A stretch of DNA of 64,000 bases from Gallionella sp. (GCA_028687335.1 JAQUAI010000002.1:62001-126000); one strand, 5' to 3'. Counted from the stretch's first letter, positions 53,389 through 62,749 are shown. Notes: generated by a model not told the origin, from the letters alone. Numbers and translations: made by a program.

Positions 53389-54843
53389 CTAGATCAGGAA
53401 GATCGTCGCTAGTCCCAAGAAGATAAAGAAACCGCCACTGTCAGTGATAGCGGTAATCATCACGCTTGCGCCGATGGCGGGGTCGCGTCCCAATTTTTCC
53501 AGCAGTAAGGGGATAGCCAGGCCAACCAGCGCACCAACGCACAGATTGAGTACCATTGCGCTAGTCATGACCACGCCGAGCGCGATGCTGTGATAGAGGA
53601 AGTAGGCGAACAAGCCGGCGATTCCTCCCCACACCACACCGTTCAATCCGCTGATGGCCAGCTCTTTCAGAATCAGGCGGCGGGCGTTGGCTTGGGTGAT
53701 TTGTCCTAGCGCCAGCGAGCGAATGATGATGGTCGTGGTTTGGTTGGCCGAATTGCCTGCGATACCAGCGACGATAGGCATCAGCGCAGCCAGCGCGACA
53801 AACTTTTCGATTGTGTCCTCAAAACCGCCAATCACACGCGAGGCAAAAAATGCTGTGCATAAATTTAATGCCAGCCAAGCCCAGCGGTTTTGTGCCGATT
53901 TCCATACCGACGCAAAAATATCTTCCTCTTCGCGCAAGCCGGCTTGATTGAGCAGGTCGGTGTCGGATTCCTCGCGGATGAAGTCGAGTACCACGTTCAC
54001 TGTCACGCGGCCTACCAGTTTTCCATCTTCATCCACTACGGGGGCGGAAACGAGGTCGTAACGCTCGAACGCCTGCGCGGCTTGATCGGCCTTGTCGTCT
54101 GGGTGAAGTTGAATGGTCTCGGTTTTCATCAGCGTGCCGACGATTGTGTCTGGCTCGTTGACCACGATCAGATTAATCGGGAGCACGCCCTTGAAGTGAT
54201 CGTCGCGGTCGACTACGAAAACTTGGTCGGTATGATCCGGCAGTTCGTCGAAGCGACGCAAATAACGCGATACCACTTCCAAAGAGACATCCTCGCGCAC
54301 ATGCACCATGCTGAAATCCATCAGCGCGCCGACCGAGTCTTCTGGGTAGGACATGGCCGAGCGCAACTGCTCGCGTTCCTCAATGGAGAGCGACTTGAAC
54401 ACGTCGCGCATCACGTTGTGCGGCAGGTCGGGAGCGAGGTCGGCGATTTCGTCGGTATCGAGTTGCTCGGTTGCCTCGACCAGTTCGTCGCGGCTCATGG
54501 TGGCGATCAGCGATTCGCGCACGGCGTCTGAAACCTCGATCAGAATCTCGCCGTCGCGTTCCGCTTTGACCAGTTCCCACACCAGCAAACGCTGCTCAAT
54601 AGGCAAGGCCTCAAGGATGTAGGCGATGTCGGCTGGATGCAGGTCTTCCAATTTTTGGCGCAGCTGTGCCAGATGTTGTTTGTGCAGCAGTGTGTCGAGC
54701 AATGCGTGTCGGTCTGAGCGCGGCAATTCCTGATTATGAGCAACCACCTCTACCAGCGCGTGCTTTTCGAGCAAGTGCTGTACTTGCAGCAAGTGTTGCG
54801 GCAAGTTGTCGGTGTGTTGCGTATCGTGTGGAATGTCAGTCAT
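53389..54843 (-). CDS. mgtE: Magnesium transporter MgtE
   Basis: A 484-residue Mg2+ channel/transporter. The N-terminal MgtE superhelix (LEDLHPADIAYILEALPIEQR) is followed by two CBS domains (about 165-290, with SVGALMDFSMVHVREDVSLEVVSRYLR). The membrane domain of five helices has the selectivity-region motifs GIAGNSANQTTTIIIRSLALGQ and the C-terminal ITDSGGFFIFLGLA. All usual parts are present. A TACAAT -10 with CGCGCC lies at 54862-54874 on the minus strand. Confidence 0.94.
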   Translation of the reverse strand: MTDIPHDTQHTDNLPQHLLQVQHLLEKHALVEVVAHNQELPRSDRHALLDTLLHKQHLAQLRQKLEDLHPADIAYILEALPIEQRLLVWELVKAERDGEILIEVSDAVRESLIATMSRDELVEATEQLDTDEIADLAPDLPHNVMRDVFKSLSIEEREQLRSAMSYPEDSVGALMDFSMVHVREDVSLEVVSRYLRRFDELPDHTDQVFVVDRDDHFKGVLPINLIVVNEPDTIVGTLMKTETIQLHPDDKADQAAQAFERYDLVSAPVVDEDGKLVGRVTVNVVLDFIREESDTDLLNQAGLREEEDIFASVWKSAQNRWAWLALNLCTAFFASRVIGGFEDTIEKFVALAALMPIVAGIAGNSANQTTTIIIRSLALGQITQANARRLILKELAISGLNGVVWGGIAGLFAYFLYHSIALGVVMTSAMVLNLCVGALVGLAIPLLLEKLGRDPAIGASVMITAITDSGGFFIFLGLATIFLI

Positions 54844-54894
54844 CGCGCCAGCCCTGAAGGTGGCGCGTATTGTAAAGAAAACGCCTGTGCGGGG

Positions 54895-55590
54895 TTAGGG
54901 AATTTCGGCGTAGTTCATGCGCGCGAGAATGATGCCGGTTTTGCGTAGCAGTCCGCGTGCCTCACGGTGGGTATCGTAGTAACGCGGATTGGGAACCATC
55001 GCCGCCATCTTGGCAGCTTGTCCAGCGGAAAGTCCAGCAGCGCTGGTGCGGTAGTAATGGCGCGCGGCCGCCTCGGCACCGAACACGCCGTTACCCCATT
55101 CGATTACGTTCAAATAAATTTCAAAGATGCGCCGCTTATCCATCACGGCCTCCAACATCAGCGTAATGATAGCCTCTTCACCTTTGCGCCAAGGTGTGCG
55201 CTTGGTCGAAAGAAACAGATTTTTGGCGAGTTGCTGGCTGATAGTGGAGCCGCCCGCCACAATCTTGCCCTTCTTCATATTTTTCTCGTAGGCCTTTTGG
55301 ATGCCTTCCCAGTCGAATCCCTCGTGATCGACAAACTTGGCATCTTCCGAGGCGATTAGCGCACGCTTCAGATTATTGGAAATTTTTTCGTAGGGTACCC
55401 ACTGGTGCTTTAACTCGGCATTAGGATTCTTATCCTGCATGACCTCCAGACGGTCTTCCATGAACGAGCTGGTTGAGGGATCAAACTTTACCCACCAAAC
55501 GATATGGGCAAAAATGTAGAGTTGATAGAGCAGAATCAGCGCGAACAGCGCGAGTGTGATGCGCCAGAGCCAAGCACCGAAAGTTTTCAT
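54895..55590 (-). CDS. mtgA: Monofunctional biosynthetic peptidoglycan transglycosylase
   Basis: A 231-residue glycosyltransferase 51 enzyme that polymerises lipid II. One N-terminal membrane helix (about residues 8-31) and then the GT51 motifs: ASEDAKFVDHEGFDWEGIQKAYEKN (catalytic Glu), GGSTISQQLAKNLFLS and RKGEEAIITLMLEAV, KRRIFEIYLNVIEWGNGVFGAEAAARHYY. The ATG overlaps the aroE stop as ATGA; a longer upstream frame is therefore rejected. Confidence 0.95.
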   Translation of the reverse strand: MKTFGAWLWRITLALFALILLYQLYIFAHIVWWVKFDPSTSSFMEDRLEVMQDKNPNAELKHQWVPYEKISNNLKRALIASEDAKFVDHEGFDWEGIQKAYEKNMKKGKIVAGGSTISQQLAKNLFLSTKRTPWRKGEEAIITLMLEAVMDKRRIFEIYLNVIEWGNGVFGAEAAARHYYRTSAAGLSAGQAAKMAAMVPNPRYYDTHREARGLLRKTGIILARMNYAEIP

Positions 55591-56393
55591 GCTGTGCGCA
55601 ATCTGGACAATACCGCATGGGTGTCGGGACGCACACCACGCCAAATGAAAAATGCTTCAGCGGCCTGCTCAACCAGCATGCCCAACCCGTCGGCGACACG
55701 CGCACCACGTTCGCGGGCGAACGCCATGAACGGCGTCTCGCGTCCATACATCATGTCGTAAGCCAATGCATCGGGAGCGAAGATGGTTTCCGGCAGCGGT
55801 GGTAGTTCATTGCTGAGCCCGCTCGAAGTGGCATTGATGACGATGTCGAATTGCTGTCCAGCCAGGCTGTCGAAACTGTGCGTTGCGATGTGTCCATGCG
55901 CTGCGAAATGCCGCGCCAGCTCATCAGCCTTGGCTGTGGTGCGATTAACGACAGTCATGGATGCTCCGGTTTGCAACAGCGGCAGCACGACACCGTAGGC
56001 CGCACCACCTGCCCCGAGCAACAGCACACGCTTGGCATCAAGGCGTGTCTGCAAATTTTCTTGAATGTCGCGTCCTAGCCCAAGTCCGTCTGTGTTGTCG
56101 CCAACGATGCTGTCATCGCGCAAGAGCAGCGTGTTGACTGCTTGGGCGGACAACGCCCGTTCGCTGAGTTCAGTGGCAAGTTTGAAGGCTTCAAATTTGA
56201 ACGGCACGGTCACATTGCATCCCCGATAGCCCGTCGTGCGCAGCCGCGTGATTGTCGCGGCGAAACCATCCAGTGGGGCCTCGATCGCCTCATAAGAAAT
56301 ATCTTGCCCAGTCTGAGCCGCGAACATCGCATGGATGAGCGGCGACTTGCTATGCGAAATGGGGTTGCCGATGACGGCGTAGCGGTCTGTCAT
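55587..56393 (-). CDS. aroE: Shikimate dehydrogenase (NADP+)
   Basis: A 268-residue enzyme that reduces 3-dehydroshikimate to shikimate. The shikimate site is VIGNPISHSKSPLIHAMFAAQTG near residues 7-29. The catalytic Lys-Asp context is NVTVPFKFEAF and NTDGLG, the dinucleotide site LLLGAGGAAYGV near residue 126, and the segment DGLGMLVEQAAEAFFIWRG is near the end. A TATAAT -10 lies at 56432-56437 on the minus strand. mtgA is coupled downstream. Confidence 0.95.
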   Translation of the reverse strand: MTDRYAVIGNPISHSKSPLIHAMFAAQTGQDISYEAIEAPLDGFAATITRLRTTGYRGCNVTVPFKFEAFKLATELSERALSAQAVNTLLLRDDSIVGDNTDGLGLGRDIQENLQTRLDAKRVLLLGAGGAAYGVVLPLLQTGASMTVVNRTTAKADELARHFAAHGHIATHSFDSLAGQQFDIVINATSSGLSNELPPLPETIFAPDALAYDMMYGRETPFMAFARERGARVADGLGMLVEQAAEAFFIWRGVRPDTHAVLSRLRTA

Positions 56394-56454
56394 TTTTTAT
56401 GCGTACTGAGTGGCGAGTAAAGGCGGACGCGATTATAGCTTTACTCATCACTCG

Positions 56455-57198
56455 CTACTTGGCCCTCATTACGTGCGTAAGCAAGCCACAGCCTGTCATC
56501 GCCCATACGATGGCGGCTCCGGCTGGCAGATCAAACCAGACGGAGAGTAGCAAGCCGCTGGCATAGCCGCCGAGCCCGACGGCGTAAGCAGTGAGTTGTC
56601 TGCGGTGCTTGATGCGGTAAGTGGCAAGGGCAGGAACGATCAAGCTGGCGAACACGAGATACACCCCAGCCAGTTGTACCGAGGCGGTGACAGCTAGCGC
56701 GAATGCGGCATAAAAGCCCAGTGATCCCAAGTGTCGTTTGAGCAATGGCCATGTGAGCAGTAAAGCTGTGCTTAGGCAGGCGGTGGCGATGAGTTGGGTA
56801 TGGTTGACCCATAAAATCTGGCCGATCAATAAGTCTTTCAGATGCTCGCCCGAATGGGCATCATGGCTCAGTAGCAGAATGCTGCCGCTGGCAGCGAGGA
56901 CGAATAATAAGCCGATGATGGCTTCTTGTGTTTCGGCGTGGCGGCGTTCGGCATAAGCCAGTAGTCCCGCGCCCAGCAGTGCGCTGGTTACGGCGATGCT
57001 TTGTACGGCGACTGGGTGTTCTGCCATGCCGAATAGTCCGGCGATCACGATGCCCAGTCCGGCGATCTGCGCCACGGCGAGGTCCGCAAAAATAATGCCA
57101 CGTTGCAGCACTTTCATGCCGAGCGGGATATGGGTGACGAGAATCAGCACGCCAGCGATGAAGGCGGGAATGAGAATGTCTAGTTCAATGGTATTCAT
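56455..57198 (-). CDS. znuB: Metal (zinc-type) ABC transporter permease
   Basis: A 247-residue ABC-3 permease with about seven to eight helices, beginning LDILIPAFIAGVLILVTHIPLG and including RGIIFADLAVAQIAGLG and the loop ASLIVPALATY. Placed after the znuA-like gene by 93 bases. No ATP-binding subunit is encoded in between or around it in the window. Zinc is preferred by analogy, but manganese or iron is possible. Confidence 0.85.
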   Translation of the reverse strand: MNTIELDILIPAFIAGVLILVTHIPLGMKVLQRGIIFADLAVAQIAGLGIVIAGLFGMAEHPVAVQSIAVTSALLGAGLLAYAERRHAETQEAIIGLLFVLAASGSILLLSHDAHSGEHLKDLLIGQILWVNHTQLIATACLSTALLLTWPLLKRHLGSLGFYAAFALAVTASVQLAGVYLVFASLIVPALATYRIKHRRQLTAYAVGLGGYASGLLLSVWFDLPAGAAIVWAMTGCGLLTHVMRAK

Positions 57199-57291
57199 AG
57201 CTAACTTCTCCCGTTCAAAAATGGCACGAACGACGCGAAAAACCCCGCAGGGTATGCGTCGCGTCGCTCATGTTTTGCGTAGATCATGCAG

Positions 57292-58188
57292 CTATTTGGC
57301 ACCTGCCAACAAGCGCGCAATGGTGTCGTCAAATAAGCTGAATAAATCGCTGGCCGCAGCGTTACCGCCCACCGTGTAAGGCAGTTCGACTGCCGCGATG
57401 TGCGCGCGCTGGGCGATCCATTGCGAAGGCCGGACATCCTGATAAGCGGCACGTAGCACCATTTTGGCGGGATGTTGTTTGAGCTCGTTCAGCACTTGTC
57501 CCAGATGTGCCGCACTAGGCTCCATACCCGGCTTGGGTTCCAGCGCGGTGATTTCTTGCAGGCCGAGCCAGTTGCTCAGATATGGAAAGCCTTTGTGCTG
57601 CACGACGATCGCTGTACCTTTGAGCGGGGCGGCTTGCTGTTCCCATTTCTTCAGTGCCGCACGCCACTGCTGCTTAAACGCGACGAGCTTGTTTTGGTAA
57701 TGCGTCGTATTCGCTGGATCGAGTTGAATCAAACGTTGACTTAGCGCATCTGCAATCGGCAAAAAATTCCGCGCATCGGTTTGGATGTGTGGGTTGCCTT
57801 GGGCGTGTATATCGCCATCAGCCCGATCCAGACGGGCGGGAATGTCAAGCATGCGTACCGCGCTGGCCGCTTCGAAATAACCGCTACTGCCGGGATGAAT
57901 CGCGCTGTTGCCCGACTCGCGCAGCACCACCGGCAGCCATGCCATTTCAAGCTCGGCACCAGTACATACCACTAGATTGGCGCGGCGAGCTTTGGCGATC
58001 AAACTCGGACGCGCTTCGATGCGATGCGGGTCTTGCAGTGCGCCAGTGGCGGTGTAAATGCTGACTTGGTCACCGGCCAGTGTTTGGGTAAGTGCTGCCC
58101 ATTCGGGTTCGCAGGCGAATACGTTGAGTGCGGCATGGGCACTATTGCTGAACAATACCAACAAGCTTGCGCATAACAGGTTTTTCAT
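57292..58188 (-). CDS. znuA: Metal ABC transporter substrate-binding protein (ZnuA-like)
   Basis: A 298-residue periplasmic protein of the cluster A-I metal-binding family, with a signal peptide (cleavage near NSAHA-ALNV). Candidate ligands are His in LQDPHRIEARPS (about residue 54), His in GNPHIQTD (about 132) and His in VVQHKGFPYL (about 196). The His-rich loop of classical ZnuA is missing. It is 10 bases downstream of a large porin-like gene and precedes the permease, which supports metal uptake. Confidence 0.85.
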   Translation of the reverse strand: MKNLLCASLLVLFSNSAHAALNVFACEPEWAALTQTLAGDQVSIYTATGALQDPHRIEARPSLIAKARRANLVVCTGAELEMAWLPVVLRESGNSAIHPGSSGYFEAASAVRMLDIPARLDRADGDIHAQGNPHIQTDARNFLPIADALSQRLIQLDPANTTHYQNKLVAFKQQWRAALKKWEQQAAPLKGTAIVVQHKGFPYLSNWLGLQEITALEPKPGMEPSAAHLGQVLNELKQHPAKMVLRAAYQDVRPSQWIAQRAHIAAVELPYTVGGNAAASDLFSLFDDTIARLLAGAK

Positions 58189-58198
58189 TTTTTTCTCC

Positions 58199-59599
58199 TT
58201 AGTACTGATGTGCGCCGTGCGCGCCCAGACTCATGATGTATTGCACGAACATTTGCGTGTCTGGCAAGCCTTGCCGCGAGTTGTCGCGCGCGAGTTGCAG
58301 GCGTAGACGCGAGAATTCACTCGGGCTGTAGTCCAGCATCAGCGAAGTGCGCGTGGGGTTGAACGCATAGTTGCCGATGACATTTCCCGCGTTGAGCACA
58401 CCGATAGCGGCAATGCCGCTATCGAGACGGTCATAGCGCAAGCCCGCGCGCCAGTGCGGCATGAATTGGTACACGCTTTGCAGATACCAGCCGCTTTGTG
58501 TGACGCTGTAGCTGTCGGCGATATTCGCCGTGGCAAGGTCGTAAGTCAGCAAACCATTTTCTTTGCGCCGGAAATATTCACCCTGCACTTTTACATAACG
58601 GTCGCGCATATTGCCGTTGGGCGAATACTTCCAGACAAAATCCAATCCTGCGGTCTGGCTGTCGCCGCTGAAGCTATTACTTACCCCGCCCGCCGTTCCG
58701 GGTAAATCCGGCACACCGTCGCTGATACGGTTGTCGGCGCGGGTTTGATGCAGCGAAACGCCCGCCCGCCAGCTATGTTCGATACCGATGTCGTCCGCGA
58801 TATGCGCGAACAGCACACCCGAACCCGCGCCGTTTTTCACACGGTCAGAGCCCGGAAAGCCGCGTCCGCGTCCCAGTTCGGCACCCAGTTCGATAAACAT
58901 GTCGGTCGGTGCTAGCCACTTTGCCTGTAGTCCGTCTTCACCCAATTGATTGCCCCATAGTGCGGCATAAACCAAGGGCTGATCGACAAAATCCCAAGCA
59001 TGGGCATGTTGCTCGTTTAGATAGCCCAAGCCGGAAAAATAGCGGCCAAACTTGAGGTTAATGCCATTCCCCAATGCTGAAGTTTGTACATACGCATTTT
59101 CCACGCTGATGCCACCCGCAGGATCGAGTGCTAGCGTGGCTACACCGCGATAGTTCGCGTCAATGTTGGCGGCAATGCCTAACTCCGATTCGCCGAGGTT
59201 GAAGCCTTGCTCGTGCCCCATATTTGGGCTCATCGCAAAGCCGGTGGCGGGTACGGTGGGGTCTTGTTGCAGTGAGCCGTAAGTGCCGCTCAAAATCAGC
59301 GACAAGGCGGGATTGAATGTTCCCTCGCCACCGTTTGAACTGGAAGCGGCGGTAGGTGTGGCGACGGTTTGCTGCACCGTAGTTTGTGCCTGTTCGGCAA
59401 CTGCTTCGGCACGTTTTCCGGTCGACTCGGCTTGCTGCAAACGCTGTTCCAGCTGGGCGATGCGCTGCTCGTAGCTTTGCCTTAGTTGCTGGATTTGCTC
59501 GCGGATAACTTGCAAGTCGGCATCCGTCGCGGCGGATGCATAGAGCGGAAGGGATAACAGCGCGGCAAGTGTCGCGCTCAAATAGATTTTTTTGGACAT
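58199..59599 (-). CDS. Porin-like outer-membrane protein with N-terminal coiled coil
   Basis: A 466-residue protein with a signal peptide (ALLSLPLYASA), a short coiled coil (about residues 28-65, RQSYEQRIAQLEQRLQQ) and a long alternating beta region (GINLKFGRYFSGLGYLNEQHAHAWDFVDQPL, LFAHIADDIGIEHSWRAG). This resembles a barrel whose first part may bind trimers or cell wall. It is likely an outer-membrane entry route for the metal handled by the adjacent ABC system. The start MSKKIYLSATL has GGAG upstream; a longer frame upstream is rejected. The protein ends in tyrosine. Confidence 0.82.
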   Translation of the reverse strand: MSKKIYLSATLAALLSLPLYASAATDADLQVIREQIQQLRQSYEQRIAQLEQRLQQAESTGKRAEAVAEQAQTTVQQTVATPTAASSSNGGEGTFNPALSLILSGTYGSLQQDPTVPATGFAMSPNMGHEQGFNLGESELGIAANIDANYRGVATLALDPAGGISVENAYVQTSALGNGINLKFGRYFSGLGYLNEQHAHAWDFVDQPLVYAALWGNQLGEDGLQAKWLAPTDMFIELGAELGRGRGFPGSDRVKNGAGSGVLFAHIADDIGIEHSWRAGVSLHQTRADNRISDGVPDLPGTAGGVSNSFSGDSQTAGLDFVWKYSPNGNMRDRYVKVQGEYFRRKENGLLTYDLATANIADSYSVTQSGWYLQSVYQFMPHWRAGLRYDRLDSGIAAIGVLNAGNVIGNYAFNPTRTSLMLDYSPSEFSRLRLQLARDNSRQGLPDTQMFVQYIMSLGAHGAHQY

Positions 59600-59678
59600 G
59601 AATGACTCCGTATAAAACAATCGAATTGATGGTGTGCAAGAGCCCGATGCCTCGGACTCCTGCAGATCAGGATTGGGC

Positions 59679-59984
59679 TTAGACGGAGTAGGGCGGTGCG
59701 CGCGCCGCAAACGCGGCGAAGGATGGGGTGTGGTAAGCGGTGAGTGTGGTGGCGGTAAATGGCTCGCCGATACGGGTAGTCGTAAAGTGCGGCAGCGCAT
59801 TGTTGCCAAGCGCACTACCGAGTTGCGCGTAGCTGGCGCACAAATCGCACTGCTTATCGTGCGGCAGTGTTTGCTCTTGCTGCTGTTCGGCCAATGTATG
59901 CGCAATGCCATGCATCGCGCCGCCGAGCTGAACAAACAGCAGAGCGAAGACGAGCAAAAATCGGATGGCTAGGGAGCGTTGCAT
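59679..59984 (-). CDS. Small secreted or membrane protein with CDLC motif (DUF2946-like)
   Basis: A 101-residue protein with an N-terminal hydrophobic segment (residues about 7-26) and a conserved-looking CDLC motif (residues about 46-49) next to several His residues. It resembles small DUF2946-type proteins often found beside metal-uptake or TonB genes. A role in zinc handling is inferred from context. Its predicted -10 at 59992-59997 is so close that the transcript would be almost leaderless unless a later start is used. The porin-like gene follows 79 bases downstream. Confidence 0.65.
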   Translation of the reverse strand: MQRSLAIRFLLVFALLFVQLGGAMHGIAHTLAEQQQEQTLPHDKQCDLCASYAQLGSALGNNALPHFTTTRIGEPFTATTLTAYHTPSFAAFAARAPPYSV

Positions 59985-59990
59985 GGCGCG

Positions 59991-59997
59991 GATTCTA
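59991..59997 (-). promoter_or_regulatory. Predicted -10 of the zinc island transcript
   Basis: On the minus strand TAGAATCCGCGCC, the hexamer at 59992-59997. A small palindrome GTTATTAAC lies a little upstream (about 59997-60006). Whether Zur binds there is not shown. Confidence 0.4.
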
Positions 59998-60032
59998 ACG
60001 GTTAATAACGCGGCTGTGAATTATAAGGGGAG

Positions 60033-60884
60033 TCACTCGCTCTCCAGCCGGTCTGACGATGTGAACGACCAAGTGCGGGTGATAGTGAGGATGTCGACAT
60101 CTTTGGTGATGTCCGGTGGTAAGGGCGAATAGGGCGCGGCAAGTTTGACGATGCGCATCGCGGCGGCATCCAGAATGCGATGACCGGAAGAGCGGCTGAC
60201 TTCAAGATTTTCGATACTACCGTCGGCGCGGATTGAAACGCTGAGTTGCAGTTTACCGAATAGTTGTTGGCGGCGAGCTTCTTCCGGGTAGTTCAAGTTA
60301 CCGATGCGTTCGACTTTGACGCGCCAGTCTTCGATGTATTGGGCGAAGCGATATTCTTGGGTGCGCGCACCGATGAATTTGCGGCGCGGCAAACGCTGAT
60401 AAGCATCCCAATCTTTGCTGATTTGCGCTTCCAAGCGGGCTATTTCCAGCGACTTTTGCACCAGATCATCGCCAGTGTTGATGTTGGTGCTTTGAGCCTT
60501 TTTCAGGTCGGGCTGGGCAACAGTGTAGTTGCTTTTTAATTGGGTCAGCATGCGCTTGGTTTCATCTTCCAGTTGCGCGACTTTTCTGGTGTTTTGCTCG
60601 GGGCTGAAGGCTTTATCGTCACTTAGTGTCGGCAGTGGACTTTTCGCCTGCCGGTCTTCGGCGGTGTTACCGCCGCCGTCGAGATTGTTTTGTGCCAGCG
60701 CATCGGCTTTTTCCGGTTTTGATTTTGATTTGCTGTTGACCAGCACCACTTGCAGTGGCTGCATGAAATCCGATGCGGTGCGAGGATCTGGCAGTACCAA
60801 TGCCACGCCAAACAAGGCAAAAGAATGCAGCGCGATGGAGATAATCATCGCGAAAGAAAGCGGGACTTTTAGTGCTGCTAGCAA
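60033..60884 (-). CDS. TonB-family energy transducer
   Basis: A 283-residue protein with one N-terminal membrane helix (about 10-32), a Lys/Asp-rich periplasmic linker with coiled-coil character (about 95-165), and a C-terminal TonB domain (about 190-275) with RIGNLNYPEEARRQQLFGKLQLSVSIRADGS and SGHRILDAAAMRIVKLAAPY. It could energise BtuB or a metal receptor. No exbB/exbD genes are nearby. Its start overlaps the end of the RNB gene by 7 bases. Confidence 0.87.
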   Translation of the reverse strand: MLAALKVPLSFAMIISIALHSFALFGVALVLPDPRTASDFMQPLQVVLVNSKSKSKPEKADALAQNNLDGGGNTAEDRQAKSPLPTLSDDKAFSPEQNTRKVAQLEDETKRMLTQLKSNYTVAQPDLKKAQSTNINTGDDLVQKSLEIARLEAQISKDWDAYQRLPRRKFIGARTQEYRFAQYIEDWRVKVERIGNLNYPEEARRQQLFGKLQLSVSIRADGSIENLEVSRSSGHRILDAAAMRIVKLAAPYSPLPPDITKDVDILTITRTWSFTSSDRLESE

Positions 60885-62749
60885 GCGTTTTCCTCGGCTG
60901 GCTCGGGTTGCGTTAGTGTTTCGATATGGCGCGTTTGTACTTCCAGGTCAAGTAGGTCGATCATGCCTATCCCCAGTCGCACACGGCTACCAGCAGGCAG
61001 TTCGGGCAGCGAATGCGCGCGGAAGATTAACGGAATATCGGCCAATCGCACCAAGTTTTCGCGTATCAACGTTGCCTCGACTTCCTCTATTTTTTCCTGC
61101 TGTAACCAGCGCAGACACCAATAGCGTTCCATTTGGCGCTGGAAATCGTTGTAGACGGAATACATGGTATCGAAGTCGCGCATCGCGGCATACAGCGCAG
61201 TGTCGTTCTTCGGATAAACCGCTTCTTCATCACGCAGCATGGCGATAATCTGGCGCTGGTTTAGCAGGTCAACATAGCGCCGCAACGGCGAGCTGGACCA
61301 CATGTATTGCGCCACGCCCAAGCCTTGATGCGGAGCAGCCACGGTACTCATCTTTACTTTGCCGTTTTGTTGCGTGCGGTAAATGGCAACAAAACCGTGT
61401 TCGGCGATGTGTTTGCCCCACTCGCTGTTGACCAGAATCATCAACTCGGAAACCACCTTGTCGATAGGTGAGCCACGACGGCGATTCGAGATGGTGATGC
61501 GATCATTTTCGACATGGAAGTTGTAGTCCAGTTGCTGCGTGCTGTTGTCGGAAGGTTTGCCGCGTGCGAGTTCGAGCTTTTGCGATAGCTTCCACAAAAG
61601 AGCCAATTCTGGCGCGTAAGCGTAATCCAGTTTTCCAGCGGCTAACGTCTCTTCGTTGAACAGCGGCTCCAGTGTGTCGTGTCGCAAATTGGCAGCGATA
61701 TGCACCTGCTCGACGCGGCTGGTGTAGCTCAGTATCGCCAGTGTTTCCGCTTCGACTTCGATATACATCGACAGTGCCGGACACGTGCGGTCAGCACTCA
61801 GCGTGAACGCCTCAACCACGCTATTCGGCAGCATGGTGATTTTGTTACCCGGCATATATACGGTGGAAAGCCGCGATGCGGCGACTTGGTCGGCAGCTGA
61901 GTCGCGCGGCATACCCAAGGCAGGCGCGGCAATATGCACACCCACGCGCCAGTTGCCATTTTCCAGCGACGTGACCGAGAAGGCATCATCAATCTCAGTG
62001 GTGGTGGCATCATCAATACTAAATGCCGAGACATCGGCCACGGGGAGCGGCTCCCATGTCGCCAATTCCAGCGGCGGGAAGCCGGTTCCCTTGGGGAAGT
62101 GCTCGTGCAAAAACTTTTGGAAGTGATAGTCGTGCGTATTCGGAATGGCGCCGCATTGGTGCAACAAGTGAGCCGACGACAGGTGCGTTTGTGCGCAGGC
62201 ATCTTCCAGTGCTTTTACTTCGATGGTATTACGATCCGGTTTGTAGAGCAGTTGCGCCAATTTATCGGCAAATTCCGGTGGTAGTTCGAAACGGCATAAT
62301 TGTTCGACAAAGCGAGCTTGTAATTCCAGTTGCAGGCGCTTGCGTTCGGCACCCGCTAACGCGGCTTTGAGCACATCGGGTGGCGCGGCGCGGTAACGCC
62401 CTTTACCTTTTTTGTGAAAATAAATAGGTGCGCTGTGCAAACGCATCAATGCGGCTGCCGCTTCCAGCGAGTTGGGTTCGTGGCCGAAGTACTCTGCTGC
62501 AATTTGCTCGAAGCCGAACTCTTCCGGCGGGCAGCATTCCCACAGAAAGTCGACTTCAATACCAGAAGCAATTAGCTCTGCCTGAGCCATAAATTCGGAA
62601 AGGGGCGGTTGGGTAAAACGCAGCATCACATTTGCCGCTTTGATCTTGCTGCGCTTGCCGGACAGACTCTCTATCTGGAGCGAGGTGGTGTTGTCGGACA
62701 TGATGCTGCCGACTTTAAAACTGCCGTCTTCTTCGTAAAGGATATTCAT
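60878..62749 (-). CDS. RNB-domain exoribonuclease (RNase II/R type)
   Basis: A 623-residue 3'-5' exoribonuclease. The N-terminal part is shorter and less conserved than in RNase II/R. The central RNB domain has the metal site AFSIDDATTTEIDDAFSV (acidic residues near 240-250) and GVHIAAPALGMPRDSAADQVAASRLSTVYMPG, followed by the conserved SSPLRRYVDLLNQRQI near residue 485. A canonical S1 domain is not obvious at the C-terminus. The start MNILYEEDGSFK is preferred over one 15 codons upstream. A TATAAT with CGCGCC is 28 bases upstream. Confidence 0.88.
   Translation of the reverse strand: MNILYEEDGSFKVGSIMSDNTTSLQIESLSGKRSKIKAANVMLRFTQPPLSEFMAQAELIASGIEVDFLWECCPPEEFGFEQIAAEYFGHEPNSLEAAAALMRLHSAPIYFHKKGKGRYRAAPPDVLKAALAGAERKRLQLELQARFVEQLCRFELPPEFADKLAQLLYKPDRNTIEVKALEDACAQTHLSSAHLLHQCGAIPNTHDYHFQKFLHEHFPKGTGFPPLELATWEPLPVADVSAFSIDDATTTEIDDAFSVTSLENGNWRVGVHIAAPALGMPRDSAADQVAASRLSTVYMPGNKITMLPNSVVEAFTLSADRTCPALSMYIEVEAETLAILSYTSRVEQVHIAANLRHDTLEPLFNEETLAAGKLDYAYAPELALLWKLSQKLELARGKPSDNSTQQLDYNFHVENDRITISNRRRGSPIDKVVSELMILVNSEWGKHIAEHGFVAIYRTQQNGKVKMSTVAAPHQGLGVAQYMWSSSPLRRYVDLLNQRQIIAMLRDEEAVYPKNDTALYAAMRDFDTMYSVYNDFQRQMERYWCLRWLQQEKIEEVEATLIRENLVRLADIPLIFRAHSLPELPAGSRVRLGIGMIDLLDLEVQTRHIETLTQPEPAEENAC

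Noticed and set aside
57218-57240. Possible sigma-54 site (TGGCACGAACG...) upstream of znuB
   Set aside because: The -12 half lacks the TTGC core, and the strand does not match the znuB direction.
59600-59935. N-terminal extension of the porin-like frame
   Set aside because: The signal peptide and ribosome binding site fit the ATG at 59599; the extension overlaps the CDLC gene in another frame.
59997-60006. Possible Zur box (GTTATTAAC)
   Set aside because: Only a nine-base palindrome; it lacks the longer dyad of known Zur sites. Kept as a lead only in the island finding.
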